58,955 nucleotides of DNA from Nocardia cyriacigeorgica NBRC 100375. Lineage in GTDB: Bacteria; Actinomycetota; Actinomycetes; Mycobacteriales; Mycobacteriaceae. Location: contig NZ_BAFY01000201.1 in assembly GCF_000308555.1 (NCBI RefSeq), positions 1-58,955 of the forward strand, read 5' to 3'. Below the pieces are notes generated by a model. That model was not told the DNA's origin. It did no database searches and saw only the letters and a list, made by a program, of their open reading frames with translations. Every line of letters begins with the position of its first letter. The first letter of the stretch is position 1. Of the stretch, positions 17,521 to 27,327 are shown in pieces. A program made the translations under genes and the position numbers.

Positions 17521-18398
17521 ACCAGACCTCGCAGGGTTCGTGCGGGGGGCCGGATACCCTGTATCGCGGCGATCATGTCCACCACGCGCCGGGTCGCGGC
17601 GACTTCGTGGACGCGGAAGACTCGAGCGCCTGCCGCTGCCGACCATGCCGTTGCTGCCAATGTGCCCTCCAGCCGCTCGGTGAGATCGACACCAAGAGTC
17701 TCTCCGATGAAATCCTTGTTGGAGAGCGCCATCAAGACCGGCCATCCGGTATTTACAAGATCGTCGGCTCTACGCAACAGTTCGAGCCCGTGGTAGGTGT
17801 TCTTGCCGAAATCGTGGGTGGGGTCGATCAGGATCGAGTCGCGCCGCACCCCGGCGGCCTCCGCCGCCTCCGCCGCCCGCACCACCGTCGCGGTGACCTC
17901 GGCGACCACATCGCTGTAGCGGACCCGATGCGGCCGGGTGCGCGGCACCGCGCCGCCGGTATGGCTGCACACGATCCCGGCGCCCAGTTCGGCGGCGACG
18001 GCGACCAGCTCGGGGTCGGCGCCCGCCCAGGTGTCGTTGATCAGGTCGGCGCCCTCCCCGATCGCCTTGCGCCCCACCTCCGCACGCCAGGTGTCGACGC
18101 TGATCAGCAGATCCGGGTAGGCGGCGCGGATGGCGGCCACGAACGGGACCACCCGGCGGATTTCCTCGGCGGCGTCGACCACCTCGCCGGGCCCGGCTTT
18201 GACGCCGCCGATGTCGACCAAGTCGGCGCCCTCGTCGACGGCGCGGGCGACGGCGTCCATGGCAGCGGCATCGGTGAAGGTGGCGCCACGGTCGTAGAAC
18301 GAGTCGGGGGTGCGGTTCACAATCGCCATGACCAGCGCCCGATCCGTCGCCACCGGGCGTCCGCACAGGGTCGGCGACGGCGCGTCGGGGCGGAACAT
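17517..18398 (-). CDS. folP2: Dihydropteroate synthase-like protein FolP2
   Basis: This 293-residue TIM-barrel protein has the pterin-binding motifs of dihydropteroate synthase: ALVMAIVNRTPDSFYDRG, VDIGGVKAGPG, LINDTWAG and ILIDPTHDFGKNTYHG. The actinobacterial second copy next to gpgS (Rv1207) is reported to lack clear folate activity, so a role in folate synthesis should not be assumed. The ATG at 18398 (MFRPDAPSPTLCGR) fits the family start. It lies between fadD6 and gpgS and overlaps gpgS by four bases. Confidence 0.9.
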   Translation of the reverse strand: MFRPDAPSPTLCGRPVATDRALVMAIVNRTPDSFYDRGATFTDAAAMDAVARAVDEGADLVDIGGVKAGPGEVVDAAEEIRRVVPFVAAIRAAYPDLLISVDTWRAEVGRKAIGEGADLINDTWAGADPELVAVAAELGAGIVCSHTGGAVPRTRPHRVRYSDVVAEVTATVVRAAEAAEAAGVRRDSILIDPTHDFGKNTYHGLELLRRADDLVNTGWPVLMALSNKDFIGETLGVDLTERLEGTLAATAWSAAAGARVFRVHEVAATRRVVDMIAAIQGIRPPARTLRGLV

Positions 18399-18450
18399 GG
18401 GGTCGACTGTACCGACTCGTGTAATAGCCGCTGCGGGCCGCAGACCCCGG

Positions 18451-20214
18451 TCAGCCCCGGGGCGCACGCCCGGCTGCCACATCCGCGGCGTATCCGGCAT
18501 AGGCCGGGATATAGCCGTCGGTGCGGCCGGCGAGGACGAACAGGTCGGTGTCATCGTCGGGCGAATACCCCTGTTTGCGCAGTTCTACCTTGCGGCTCTT
18601 GAACGTGGAGGTGGTCTCGAGCTCATCGACCACCCGGACGAACAGCGGCACCGCGTAGCCGGGCAGCCGCTCATACGCCAGCCGGGCCAGCTCGTGTCCG
18701 TCGAATCCGGCGCCGGGCGCGAGCGTCACCGCCGCCATCCCGGCCTTACCGTCCGCCCCTGGAATGTCCACGCCGAACACCACTGCCTGGGAGATCGACG
18801 ACGAAGCGCTCAGTGCCGCCTCGACCTCGCTGGTGGCCACATTCTCGCCCTTCCAGCGGAAGGTGTCGCCGAGCCGGTCGACGAAGGCGATATGGAACCA
18901 GCCCTGATCACGGACCAGGTCACCGGTGTCGAACCAGACATCGCCGGTACGGAAGCCGTCACGGACGAGTTTGGCCTCGGAGGCGGCCTCGTCGGTGTAG
19001 CCGTCGAACGGCGTGCGGCCGGTGACCTTGGCCAGCAACAATCCGACGCCGCCGGAGCGCACCCGGCGCAACCGGCCGCCCGGGCCGCGCGCGGGCTTTC
19101 CGGTGGCGTCGTCGTATTCGACGATGGCGTAGGGCAGCGGACCGAATCCGGCGGTGCGATCGACCCCGAAGGCGTTGACGAAGGCGATATTGGATTCGCT
19201 GGCCCCGTAGAACTCCACGATCCGCCCGATGCCGAAGCGGCGTTTGAACTCGTCCCACAGTTCCGGCCGCAACCCGTTGCCGACGGCCAGCCGCACCCGA
19301 TGCGCGCGGTCGGTGGGCTTGGCCGGCTGGTTGAGCAGATACCGGCACAGCTCGCCGATGTAGATGAACGCAGTGGCCCGTTCCCGGATCGCCTCGTCCC
19401 AGAACCGCGAGGCGGAGAACTGGCGTCCCAGCGCGAAGGTCGCACCGGCCGCGAGCACCGACGACAGCGCCACCGTGAGCGCGTTGTTGTGATACAGCGG
19501 CAGGCAGCAGTACATGGTGTCGTCGCCGCGCAACCGGACGCCGAGCCCACCGAGCCCGGCCATGCTCTTGGTCCAGCGCAGATGCGTCATGACGCTGGCC
19601 TTGGGCAGCCCGGTGGTGCCCGAGGTGAAGATCAGGAACGCTCGCTCCCCCGCGGTCACCTCGGCGCAGGCGGGCGGATCGGACGGATCACCGAGCCGGG
19701 CCTCGGCGTGCAGATCCTCGGCGTAGAGCACGTTCCCGGGTGGTTCGGACAGCGAGTCGAGCGCCTCCCGGCATTCCGCGCCGACCACGTTCAGCACGCT
19801 GCCGAGCAGCCCGAAGCTGTGCGCGAGCACCTGATCGCGCTGATGGTGATTGAGCAGGCCGACGGTGGCGCCGAGCTTGACCGTGGCCAGCACCGTGAAC
19901 AGCGTCTCCGGGCGATTGGTCATCAGCACACCGACCACGTCGCCGCGGCCGACCCCGCGCCCGGCCAGCACGCTGGCGTAGCGGTTCACCAGCGAATTGG
20001 CTGCGCCGTAGGTGTATTCGTCGCCCTCGAAGCGCAAGAACGGCCGATGCGGATGACGGTGGGCCGCCCGCTGGAAATACCGGCCGACCGACGCCTTGTC
20101 AGCGGGGCCGACCAGCATGCCGAGGGCATTGCGCAGCATGCCTGGGGCATCCAACGCCATCCCGGGCAGGCTTTTGGCCAGGTCGAACACGCTGACGGTG
20201 GCGTCGTCGCTCAC
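18451..20214 (-). CDS. fadD6: Long-chain acyl-CoA synthetase FadD6-type
   Basis: This 587-residue AMP-forming ligase activates long-chain fatty acids to acyl-CoA. The P-loop is IFTSGTTGLPKASVM; FYGASESNIAF is the A5-type motif, and GDVWFDTGDLVRDQGWFHIAFVDRLGD with FRWKGENVATSEVE holds the acyl-activating hinge. This last block is typical of FATP/very-long-chain synthetases such as Rv1206. The C-terminal lysine is in the segment STFKSRKVELRKQGY. It is followed by folP2 after 52 bases and preceded by a LOG gene ending five bases upstream, so one transcript is likely. Confidence 0.92.
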   Translation of the reverse strand: MSDDATVSVFDLAKSLPGMALDAPGMLRNALGMLVGPADKASVGRYFQRAAHRHPHRPFLRFEGDEYTYGAANSLVNRYASVLAGRGVGRGDVVGVLMTNRPETLFTVLATVKLGATVGLLNHHQRDQVLAHSFGLLGSVLNVVGAECREALDSLSEPPGNVLYAEDLHAEARLGDPSDPPACAEVTAGERAFLIFTSGTTGLPKASVMTHLRWTKSMAGLGGLGVRLRGDDTMYCCLPLYHNNALTVALSSVLAAGATFALGRQFSASRFWDEAIRERATAFIYIGELCRYLLNQPAKPTDRAHRVRLAVGNGLRPELWDEFKRRFGIGRIVEFYGASESNIAFVNAFGVDRTAGFGPLPYAIVEYDDATGKPARGPGGRLRRVRSGGVGLLLAKVTGRTPFDGYTDEAASEAKLVRDGFRTGDVWFDTGDLVRDQGWFHIAFVDRLGDTFRWKGENVATSEVEAALSASSSISQAVVFGVDIPGADGKAGMAAVTLAPGAGFDGHELARLAYERLPGYAVPLFVRVVDELETTSTFKSRKVELRKQGYSPDDDTDLFVLAGRTDGYIPAYAGYAADVAAGRAPRG

Positions 20215-20218
20215 GGGA

Positions 20219-20854
20219 TCAGTGCTCCTCGATCGGCTGCTGCTGCGCGGCAGCGGGATTGCCCACCGGCTCCGGCCCGCCGTTCTCCCGACGTGGGATG
20301 CGTGGGTGTAGCGCCTCGAACGCCTCGTCGAGGTCGGCTACCACACGCACCCGGTCCAGTGCGGGCTGTGGGACGAACCCGCGGGCGTGCAGCTCGTCCA
20401 CCCAGGCGAACAGCCCGCGATAGTGTCCGTCCGGGTCCAGCACGACCACCGGTTTGTCGTGCACGCCGAGATAGGCCCCGGTCCAGGTCTCGAAGAATTC
20501 CTCGAGGGTGCCGATACCGCCGGGCAGGGTGAGGAAGGCATCGGCGCGGTCTTCCATCACCTGCTTGCGCTGGCGCATGGTGTCGGTGACGACGAGTTCG
20601 TCGGCGTCCACATCGGCGACCTCGCGATGCACCAGGTGCTTCGGGATGACGCCGATGGTGTTCGCACCGCCGGCGCGCGCGGCCGTGGCCACCGCCCCCA
20701 TCATCGACACGTGGCCGCCGCCGGAGACCAATTGCCAACCGCGCCGGGCGATCTCGGTGCCCACCTGCGCGGCCAGCGCCAGCTGCGCCTGGTCGATGGT
20801 GCTGGCCGAGCAGTAGACGCAGACGGCATAGGCACGTTCGCCCGCGCTCACCAT
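20219..20854 (-). CDS. LOG-family nucleotide phosphoribohydrolase (Rv1205-like)
   Basis: This 211-residue Rossmann-fold enzyme has SGGGHVSMMGAVA and the family signature PGGIGTLEEFFE, with MRQRKQVM carrying the catalytic Arg. LOG proteins cleave cytokinin riboside monophosphates or related nucleotides; Rv1205 is the mycobacterial counterpart. The start ATG 20854 has GGAGG four bases upstream and overlaps the stop of the preceding LOG gene by seven bases. The C-terminus has a Gln/Pro-rich tail beyond the usual fold. Confidence 0.88.
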   Translation of the reverse strand: MVSAGERAYAVCVYCSASTIDQAQLALAAQVGTEIARRGWQLVSGGGHVSMMGAVATAARAGGANTIGVIPKHLVHREVADVDADELVVTDTMRQRKQVMEDRADAFLTLPGGIGTLEEFFETWTGAYLGVHDKPVVVLDPDGHYRGLFAWVDELHARGFVPQPALDRVRVVADLDEAFEALHPRIPRRENGGPEPVGNPAAAQQQPIEEH

Positions 20855-21654
20855 TTGTCCTCCGTGCCCATGGTTTCCAGGTTCTCGCGTTCGGCCGTCG
20901 CCTGCTCGAGAATCCGCACGACGTCCTCGACGCTGTCGGTGACGTAGAGCAGATCGACATCGCCCGGTGAGATCTTGCCCGCCCCCAGCAGCGAATCGCG
21001 GATCCAGTCCACCAGCCCGCCCCAGAACCTGGTGCCGAACAAGATGATCGGGAACCGGGTGATCTTGCGGGTCTGCACCAGCGTCAGCGCCTCGAACAGC
21101 TCGTCCATGGTGCCGAAACCGCCCGGCAGGCAGACGAAGGCCTGGGAGTACTTGACGAACATGGTCTTGCGGACGAAGAAGTAGCGGAAATTGATGCCGA
21201 GATCGACCCATTCGTTGAGCCCCTGCTCGAACGGCAACTCGATGCCGAGCCCGATCGAATAGCCGCCGGCCTCACACGCGCCGCGGTTGGCGGCCTCCAT
21301 CGCGCCCGGCCCGCCTCCGGTGATCACCGCGAACCCGGCGTGCGCCAATGCCGAACCGATGGCGCGGGCGGCCTCGTACTCGGGATGATCGACCGGGGTA
21401 CGCGCCGAACCGAACACCGACACCGCGCGCGGCACCTCGGCCAGCGCCCCGAAACCCTCCACGAATTCGGCCTGGATGCGCAGCACCCGCCACGGGTCGG
21501 TATGCACCCAGTCGCTGTCACCGCGCCGATCCAGCAGATTCCGGTCGGCGGTGCCGATCCCGGGCTTGCGATCCCGGCGAAACATGATCGGCCCGCGGAA
21601 TCTGGCTGTCGACTTCGGCTTGCTGTTGGGGGGCTCGGCGGCGTCAGTGGACAT
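20848..21654 (-). CDS. LOG-family Rossmann-fold protein (TIGR00730)
   Basis: This 268-residue protein is a longer paralogue of the gene that follows it. VFGSARTPVDHPEYE, ITGGGPGAMEAANRGA and PGGFGTMDELFEALTLVQT are the TIGR00730/LOG motifs. The N-terminal 50 residues are basic and specific to this subgroup. It likely hydrolyses nucleoside 5'-monophosphates to base and ribose phosphate, but the substrate is not certain. The start is ATG 21654, first of the run LOG-LOG-fadD6-folP2-gpgS. Confidence 0.88.
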   Translation of the reverse strand: MSTDAAEPPNSKPKSTARFRGPIMFRRDRKPGIGTADRNLLDRRGDSDWVHTDPWRVLRIQAEFVEGFGALAEVPRAVSVFGSARTPVDHPEYEAARAIGSALAHAGFAVITGGGPGAMEAANRGACEAGGYSIGLGIELPFEQGLNEWVDLGINFRYFFVRKTMFVKYSQAFVCLPGGFGTMDELFEALTLVQTRKITRFPIILFGTRFWGGLVDWIRDSLLGAGKISPGDVDLLYVTDSVEDVVRILEQATAERENLETMGTEDKW

Positions 21655-21689
21655 GGCCGGAGTCTAATTGCGGCGCCTGCGGCACCGCG

Positions 21690-21779
21690 GTTCGCGGCCC
21701 CTGGGAGTCTCGTACTCCGCTACCGCTGCTTGCCTTCGGCGTGCGCAGCGGCAGCGGAGACACGAGACGGGCCGCGAAC
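21690..21779. repeat. Large imperfect inverted repeat downstream of dapE
   Basis: GTTCGCGGCCC at 21690-21700 pairs exactly with GGGCCGCGAAC at 21769-21779. Inside this, TCTCGTactCCGCTaCCGCTGC and its partner GCAGCGGCAGCGGAGACACGAGA pair with small gaps, giving a stem of about 30 bp in a 223-base gap between dapE and a LOG gene. It could end dapE transcription or be a decayed intergenic repeat element. Confidence 0.5.
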
Positions 21780-21877
21780 TCGGGGGCTCGGTCTCGCTTC
21801 GCTCGAAAACGGGGGTTGATCCACCGTGTGTTTTGTTTCCGTCGCTGGTCGGAGGCTATCCGGCGGCGCGACTGCGA

Positions 21878-22975
21878 TTACGCGGAGCCGGTCAGATAGC
21901 TCCGCAGCATCGCGGTGACCTGGGTGATCTGGGTCAGCGGGACCCGCTCGTCGCGCTTGTGCGCCAGGTTCGGATCGCCGGGGCCGAAGTTCACCGCCGG
22001 GACGCCGCGGGCGGCGAAACGGGAGACGTCGGTCCAGCCGTATTTGGCGCGCACCCCGGCCGCGCCGTGCGCGTGCACCGTGGTGATCAGGTCCTTGGCG
22101 GCGGGGGCGGTCAGGCCGGGCAGGGCGCCGGGGGCCGCGTCGGTGACCTGGAAGTCGAGTTCGAGACCGGCGAAGACCTCGCGGACGTGGTCGGTGGCCT
22201 GGGCGACGCTGCGGTCGGGCGCGAAGCGGAAATTGACGTCGACCTCGGCGGCATCGGGCACCACATTGCCCGCGACCCCGCCGGCCACCCGCACCGCCGA
22301 CAGCCCTTCGCGGTAGACACAGCCGTCGATATCGACCTCACGCGCCCGGTACTCCGACAGCCGCTGCAAGACCGGCGCCAAACGATGAATGGCGTTGTCG
22401 CCCAGCCAGGCCCGCGCCGAATGCGCCCGGGTGCCCGAGGTGGTGAGCCGGGCGCGCAATGTGCCCTGACAGCCGGCCTCGACCCAGCCGCCGGACGGTT
22501 CGCCGAGGATGGCCAGATCGCCGTCCAGCCACTCCGGGCGTTCGCGCTCGATCCGGGCCAGGCCGTTGAACTCTGCGGCGATTTCCTCGCAGTCGTAGAA
22601 GATCAGCGTCAAGTCGTGCGCGGGTTCGGCGATGGTGGCGGCCAGATGCAGGAACACCGCATCGCCGGATTTCATATCGACGGTGCCGCAGCCGTACATC
22701 ACCGGCTCGCCGTCCTCGATGTCCATCCGGCTGGGCACGTTGTCAGCGATCGGCACGGTGTCCAGATGCCCGGCCAGCACCACCCGGGTCGGCAGCCCGC
22801 GATCGGTGCGCGCGAGCACCACGTTGCCGTCCCGCACGATCTCGAAGCCGGTGGTCTGGGTCCGCAACGCGGCCTCGACCGCGTCGGTGACGGCAAGCTC
22901 GTCCCTGGACACACTCGGGATGTCGACGAGGGCGGCGGTAAGGGCAATCGGGTCGGCGCGCAGATCGAGGGTCAC
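21878..22975 (-). CDS. dapE: Succinyl-diaminopimelate desuccinylase
   Basis: This 365-residue M20 metallohydrolase releases succinate to give LL-diaminopimelate, for lysine and peptidoglycan. The metal ligands are visible: His in LAGHLDTVP, Asp in [12 protein letters not shown], Glu pair in YDCEEI, Glu in ILGEPS and a C-terminal His (NLAHKRDE). I chose GTG 22975 ([21 protein letters not shown]), which fits the 354-residue M. tuberculosis protein. It is divergent from dapD across 121 bases, so two steps of the succinylase branch may share a control region. Confidence 0.93.
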   Translation of the reverse strand: MTLDLRADPIALTAALVDIPSVSRDELAVTDAVEAALRTQTTGFEIVRDGNVVLARTDRGLPTRVVLAGHLDTVPIADNVPSRMDIEDGEPVMYGCGTVDMKSGDAVFLHLAATIAEPAHDLTLIFYDCEEIAAEFNGLARIERERPEWLDGDLAILGEPSGGWVEAGCQGTLRARLTTSGTRAHSARAWLGDNAIHRLAPVLQRLSEYRAREVDIDGCVYREGLSAVRVAGGVAGNVVPDAAEVDVNFRFAPDRSVAQATDHVREVFAGLELDFQVTDAAPGALPGLTAPAAKDLITTVHAHGAAGVRAKYGWTDVSRFAARGVPAVNFGPGDPNLAHKRDERVPLTQITQVTAMLRSYLTGSA

Positions 22976-23096
22976 CCGGCTCAGCGTAGTCAGCCGCCAC
23001 TCGGTGCCCGGGACCTCGGCCACCGGCCGTGATCTGCGCGGCAGCCGCTGACGTGGCTGCACCACGCGACCGGGACGGTCGGTAGGCTCTGCTGAC

Positions 23097-24044
23097 GTGA
23101 GCATTCAGGGAGCAACTGCAGTCGGTATCGCCAATGTGACCGCGGACGGCACCGTCCTCGACACCTGGTTCCCGAATCCCCAGCTGGGTGAATTCGCCGA
23201 AACCGCGACCAAGCGGCTCGACGAGGTGCCCGCGGAGTTCGCCGCGCTGGTCGGTCCCGACGAGGCGCGCGGCGTCGAGGTGATCGCGGTGCAGACAACC
23301 ATCGCCGACCTGTCCGCCGCGCCGGTGGACGCCCACGACGTCTACCTGCGGCTGCACCTGCTCTCGCACCGGCTGGTCCGCCCGCACGAGGTGAGCCTGG
23401 AAGGCCAGTTCGGCCTGCTCAGCAACGTGGTGTGGACCAACCACGGCCCGGCCGCGGTGGAGGGTTTCGAGACCACCCGCGCCAAGCTGCGCGCCCGCGG
23501 CCCGGTGACCGTCTACAGCGTCGACAAGTTCCCGCGCATGGTCGACTACGTGGTGCCCTCCGGTGTGCGCATCGGTGACGCCGACCGCGTGCGCCTCGGC
23601 GCGCATCTGGCCTCGGGCACCACCGTCATGCACGAAGGCTTCGTCAACTTCAACGCGGGCACCCTCGGCGCGTCGATGGTCGAGGGCCGCATCTCCGCCG
23701 GCGTCGTGGTGGGCGACGGCTCCGATATCGGCGGCGGCGCCTCCACCATGGGCACCCTCTCCGGCGGCGGCACCACCGTCATCTCCATCGGTGAGCGCTC
23801 CCTGCTCGGCGCCAACTCCGGCCTCGGCATCCCGCTCGGCGACGACTGCGTCCTCGAAGCCGGCCTCTACCTCACCGCGGGCACCAAGGTCACCACCCCC
23901 GACGGAACCACCGTCAAGGCCGCCCAGCTCAGCGGCCAGAACAACCTGCTGTTCCGGCGCAACTCCGTCACCGGCGCCGTCGAGGTCGTGCACCGCAAGG
24001 GCACGGGCATCGAACTCAACGCCGACCTGCACGCCAACGACTGA
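23097..24044 (+). CDS. dapD: Tetrahydrodipicolinate N-succinyltransferase
   Basis: This 315-residue acyltransferase transfers succinate from succinyl-CoA to tetrahydrodipicolinate. The C-terminal half is a left-handed beta-helix of hexapeptide repeats ([33 protein letters not shown]). The N-terminal half is the actinobacterial type ([20 protein letters not shown]). It starts at GTG 23097 ([10 protein letters not shown]). It is the homologue of Rv1201c and supplies the substrate route used by DapC and DapE, both encoded in this window. Confidence 0.94.
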   Translation: MSIQGATAVGIANVTADGTVLDTWFPNPQLGEFAETATKRLDEVPAEFAALVGPDEARGVEVIAVQTTIADLSAAPVDAHDVYLRLHLLSHRLVRPHEVSLEGQFGLLSNVVWTNHGPAAVEGFETTRAKLRARGPVTVYSVDKFPRMVDYVVPSGVRIGDADRVRLGAHLASGTTVMHEGFVNFNAGTLGASMVEGRISAGVVVGDGSDIGGGASTMGTLSGGGTTVISIGERSLLGANSGLGIPLGDDCVLEAGLYLTAGTKVTTPDGTTVKAAQLSGQNNLLFRRNSVTGAVEVVHRKGTGIELNADLHAND

Positions 24045-24065
24045 TCACTGTTGGGGGCGAGGCTG

Positions 24066-24107
24066 CCCGCCTGCCCTGCTGCGCGCGTTCGCGGCAGGGC
24101 AGGCGGG
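24066..24107. terminator. Bidirectional terminator between dapD and the acyl-CoA synthetase
   Basis: The hairpin has a perfect 14-bp stem, CCCGCCTGCCCTGC (24066-24079) with GCAGGGCAGGCGGG (24094-24107), and a 14-base loop. It lies between convergent genes 124 bases apart. It lacks a T-run. Confidence 0.82.
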
Positions 24108-24168
24108 ACCCCGCCGAATCCGGACACGCACCGGTAGTGGTCGACCGGCACAGTCACCGAGTGTGAGC

Positions 24169-25596
24169 TCAGCCGAGCAGCTTCTTCTGCACCTTGCCCA
24201 TCGCATTGCGGGGCAGGGTGTCGACGACGCGTACCTCGCGGGGGCGTTTGTGGACGGAGAGTTCCCGGGCCACATGGTCGATCAGGTCGGACTCCGCGGG
24301 AGCTGTCATACCTGCGCGCGGGACCACGTAGGCGACGATGCGTTGGCCCAGGTCGGGGTCGGGTAGGCCGACAACGGCGGCTTCGGCGACGGCGGGGTGG
24401 CCGAGGAGGGTCGTTTCGACTTCGCCGGCGCCGACGCGGAAGCCGCCGGATTTGATGAGGTCGACCGATTCACGGCCGACGATGCGGTGGAAACCGTCCT
24501 GGTCGATGACCGCAACGTCGCCGGTGCGGAACCATCCGTCTTCGGTCCAGCAGTCGGAGGTCGCCTCCGGCAGATTGAGGTACCCGTCGAACAGCATCGG
24601 TCCGCGGACCTGGAGCCCGCCGATACTCTCGCCATCGTGGGGTACCGGAGCTCCGGATTCGTCGCACAACCTGGTTTCCACACCGCGCACGGGCAGGCCG
24701 ACCCAGCCGGGGCGGCGTTCACCGTCCGCGCGGGTGGACAGGGTGATCATGGTTTCGCTCATGCCGTAGCGCTCGACGGGCGCGTGGCCGGTGAGTTCGG
24801 CGAGACGCTCGAAGACCGGCACGGGCAGGGGCGCGCTGCCGGAGACGAGCAGGCGGGCGTCGGCCAATTGCTTGGCGGCGTCCGGGTTTTCGGCGATACG
24901 CGACCATACCGTCGGCACACCGAAATACAGGGTGCCCGGCGCGGCGGCGTAGGCCTCAGGGGTGGGCTTGCCGGTGTGGATCAGCGGACTGCCGACGCGC
25001 AGCGCGCCGAGAACACCGAGGATCAGGCCGTGCACATGGAACAGCGGAAGGCCGTGCACCAGCACGTCGTCGGCGGTCCACGACCAGGCCTCGGCGAGCG
25101 CGTCGAGGCCGTCGGCGATGGCGCCCCGACTGAGCATCACGCCCTTGGGCAGGCCGGTGGTGCCGGAGGTGTAGAGCACGAAAGCCGTTGTCGCCGGGTC
25201 CGGTTCGGGATAGGTGTGCCACGACCTGGCATGCAATCGGACGGGCACCACCGGCAGGTCGGTCCCCTCCGGCGCTTCGCCGAGCCAGGCCTGCGCCCCG
25301 GAATCGGCCAGGATATGGGCGGATTCGGCGGACCCGGCATCCGGCGGCACCGGCACGGCCGTCACTCCGGCGATCAGGCAGCCGACCACGGCGAGCACAG
25401 TGGTCGCGGTCGGGCGCGCCAGCACCGCCACCCGGTCGGCGCGGGCGATGCGCTCGGCCACCGAGGTCGCGGCGCCGAGCAGATCGCTACGCGAGAACCG
25501 CGTTCCGTCGATAGTGACGGCATCGGGGATATCGGCGCCGGCGGCGACGGCGAGCGGATCCAGGGAGCGGAGCAGCAGCGGCGGACCGTAGGGCAT
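24169..25596 (-). CDS. Acyl-CoA synthetase FadD36-like
   Basis: This 475-residue AMP-forming ligase is shorter than FadD6 and matches the malonyl/short-chain group that includes Rv1193 (FadD36). Motifs are LYTSGTTGLPKGVML (P-loop), ERYGMSETMITLST, GWFRTGDVAVIDQDGFHRIVGR and the final lysine in RNAMGKVQKKLLG. The substrate is not certain. The ATG at 25596 is divergent from the first DUF2236 gene across 167 bases that contain a TetR operator, so it may fall under the same repressor. Confidence 0.85.
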   Translation of the reverse strand: MPYGPPLLLRSLDPLAVAAGADIPDAVTIDGTRFSRSDLLGAATSVAERIARADRVAVLARPTATTVLAVVGCLIAGVTAVPVPPDAGSAESAHILADSGAQAWLGEAPEGTDLPVVPVRLHARSWHTYPEPDPATTAFVLYTSGTTGLPKGVMLSRGAIADGLDALAEAWSWTADDVLVHGLPLFHVHGLILGVLGALRVGSPLIHTGKPTPEAYAAAPGTLYFGVPTVWSRIAENPDAAKQLADARLLVSGSAPLPVPVFERLAELTGHAPVERYGMSETMITLSTRADGERRPGWVGLPVRGVETRLCDESGAPVPHDGESIGGLQVRGPMLFDGYLNLPEATSDCWTEDGWFRTGDVAVIDQDGFHRIVGRESVDLIKSGGFRVGAGEVETTLLGHPAVAEAAVVGLPDPDLGQRIVAYVVPRAGMTAPAESDLIDHVARELSVHKRPREVRVVDTLPRNAMGKVQKKLLG

Positions 25597-25695
25597 TCGC
25601 TCACGCTACCGCGACGCGCGCGACGGGCCTGGATCGAGGCGGCGCGGCGGCACCACGGGCCGCGCTGCCGAGGGGGCACAGTGCGACCGCGACCG

Positions 25696-25743
25696 TTGAC
25701 ACCCCCGATGACGCGGTGAGAAAGTAGTTGTACAACCTTCTCA
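25696..25743 (+). promoter_or_regulatory. Promoter and TetR operator in front of the first DUF2236 gene
   Basis: TTGACA at 25696-25701 is followed by TGAGAAAGT (25717-25725), nine spacer bases and ACCTTCTCA (25735-25743), an inverted repeat with one mismatch. The same -35 box, distance (21 bases) and operator recur at 27328-27375. GAAAGT, 18 bases from TTGACA, may be the -10, so a bound repressor would block the promoter. Confidence 0.72.
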
Positions 25744-25763
25744 ACGGTGAGATGGGGTCCACG

Positions 25764-26615
25764 ATGACCAGCACTTCCCGCGCGAGCACCGCCTCGCGCA
25801 CCGGCGAATTCGATATCCGCCGCCATATCGACGGTTCGGCCGCACTCTTCGGCGCCGCCGCCAACGTCATCATGCAGCTGAGCCATCCGGCCGTCGGCTA
25901 CGGCGTACTGGAGAGCCCGGTGGACAGCGGCAAGATCCTGCTGCATCCGATCAAACGCACCCGCACCACGCTCACTTATCTTGCGGTCGCGATGCTCGGC
26001 ACCGAGGACGAACGCGCCGCGTACCGCGCGGCCGTCAACGGCTCGCATCGCCCGGTGCGTTCGACCGCGTCGAGTCCGGTGCAGTACAACGCCTTCGATC
26101 CGCGCCTGCAACTGTGGGTGGCGGCCTGCCTGTACTGGGGCGGACGCGATCTGCACGACCGCCTGCACGGCCCGATGGACGATGCCGACGCCGACGCCTT
26201 CTACCGCCACGCCGCCCGTTTCGGCACCACTCTCCAGATGCCGGAACAGCTGTGGCCGGCCGACCGCGCCGCCTTCGAGCGGTATTGGACCGAGAACCTG
26301 GCGCGCACCTTCATCGATCCGCCGGTGCGCGACATGCTGAACGCCATCGTCGAGTTGAAGATGTTCCCGCGGCCCATGCGCCTGCCCGCGGTGCTGCGCT
26401 TCCACCGCTTCGTCACCGCCGGACTCCTGCCGCCGCATCTGCGCGAGCAGATGGGAATGCCCTGGAACGAGCGGGACGAGCGCAGGCTGAGCCGTTTCCT
26501 GCGCGGGGTCGGCGCGATCGAGGCCCGCCTACCGGTGGCGGTGAAAACCTTCCCGGTCAATGCTTTTCTCGCCGATATGCGGCTGCGCCGCCGGATGGGC
26601 AGGCCGCTGGTCTAG
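25764..26615 (+). CDS. DUF2236 / MpaB-family heme oxygenase-like protein, copy 1
   Basis: This 283-residue all-helical protein belongs to the family (PF09995) that includes latex-clearing protein Lcp and MpaB. In Lcp an Arg-x3-Thr and a downstream axial His bind heme; here Arg65, Thr69 and His95 ([19 protein letters not shown]) fit. The family HP motif is kept (LSHPAVGYG). The substrate is unknown. I chose ATG 25764 over an upstream TTG that lies inside the operator. It is a paralogue of 27394-28254, and its 3' end is 20 bases from the convergent TetR gene. Confidence 0.82.
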
Positions 26616-26635
26616 ACGCGCACGGGTCGTGACGT

Positions 26636-27262
26636 TCAGGGGATGCGGAACGACACGACGACGTGATCGCGAGCGAATTCCCGCGCCGCCGCGTCATCGT
26701 CGAGGGGGATCACCGTCTGCGGCGTCAGCGCCAGCGACAGCGCGGTCCTGGCGATCATCTCCGCCAGTGGCAGCGGGTCGTAGTCGGGCAATTTGCCCTC
26801 ACGCTGCAATCGGGTGATGAACTCCGCGACGTAATCACGCCCGAGCTCGATCACCGGCGCGCCCTTGACCGTCAGATACGGCAGCACGATCTCGGGTTCG
26901 GTCTGCAACAGCCGATCCAGCAGCTTGTTGCTGCGCAGACCGGCCAGGAAGGCCACGAACAATTCGACGATCTGATCCTCGGCGCCGGCGTCGCGTTCGA
27001 TCTGGCGCTGCACCGCGGCGTCCACGCCATCGATGAACTCGCGCGTCTGCTGTAGCCCAACAGCCTGGATAAGGTCGGTCTTGCCCGCGAACCGCCGATA
27101 GAGCGTCGCCAGCGAGAGTCCACCGCGCCGCGCCACCTCGCCCATGCTGGTGCGTTTGATGCCGAAGTCCAGGAACGCCAGCAGCGCCGCGGACAGCACG
27201 GTTTGATCCTGATCCTTGCGCTGGGTACGCACCAGCGGCAGCAGATCGGCCAGCGCCGCCAT
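26636..27262 (-). CDS. TetR-family regulator of the DUF2236 pair
   Basis: This 208-residue protein has a TetR helix-turn-helix at about residues 25-65 (VLSAALLAFLDFGIKRTSMG, ARRGGLSLATLYRRFAGKTDL). The C-terminal domain presumably binds a lipid-like or aromatic ligand. GGAGG lies seven bases before ATG 27262, which fixes the start. It sits between two DUF2236 genes, convergent with the first and divergent from the second. A matching inverted repeat precedes both, so it probably represses both. Confidence 0.85.
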   Translation of the reverse strand: MAALADLLPLVRTQRKDQDQTVLSAALLAFLDFGIKRTSMGEVARRGGLSLATLYRRFAGKTDLIQAVGLQQTREFIDGVDAAVQRQIERDAGAEDQIVELFVAFLAGLRSNKLLDRLLQTEPEIVLPYLTVKGAPVIELGRDYVAEFITRLQREGKLPDYDPLPLAEMIARTALSLALTPQTVIPLDDDAAAREFARDHVVVSFRIP

Positions 27263-27327
27263 ATCGGCACCTCCGCGAGAGTCGGCGAAACAATGACTGA
27301 CCAAGCATTGCACAGTTTCACCGCGGA

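Noticed and set aside
17517..18398. FolP2 as a sulfonamide-resistance determinant
   Set aside because: The gene is the ordinary chromosomal folP2 next to gpgS; nothing indicates an acquired sul-type enzyme.
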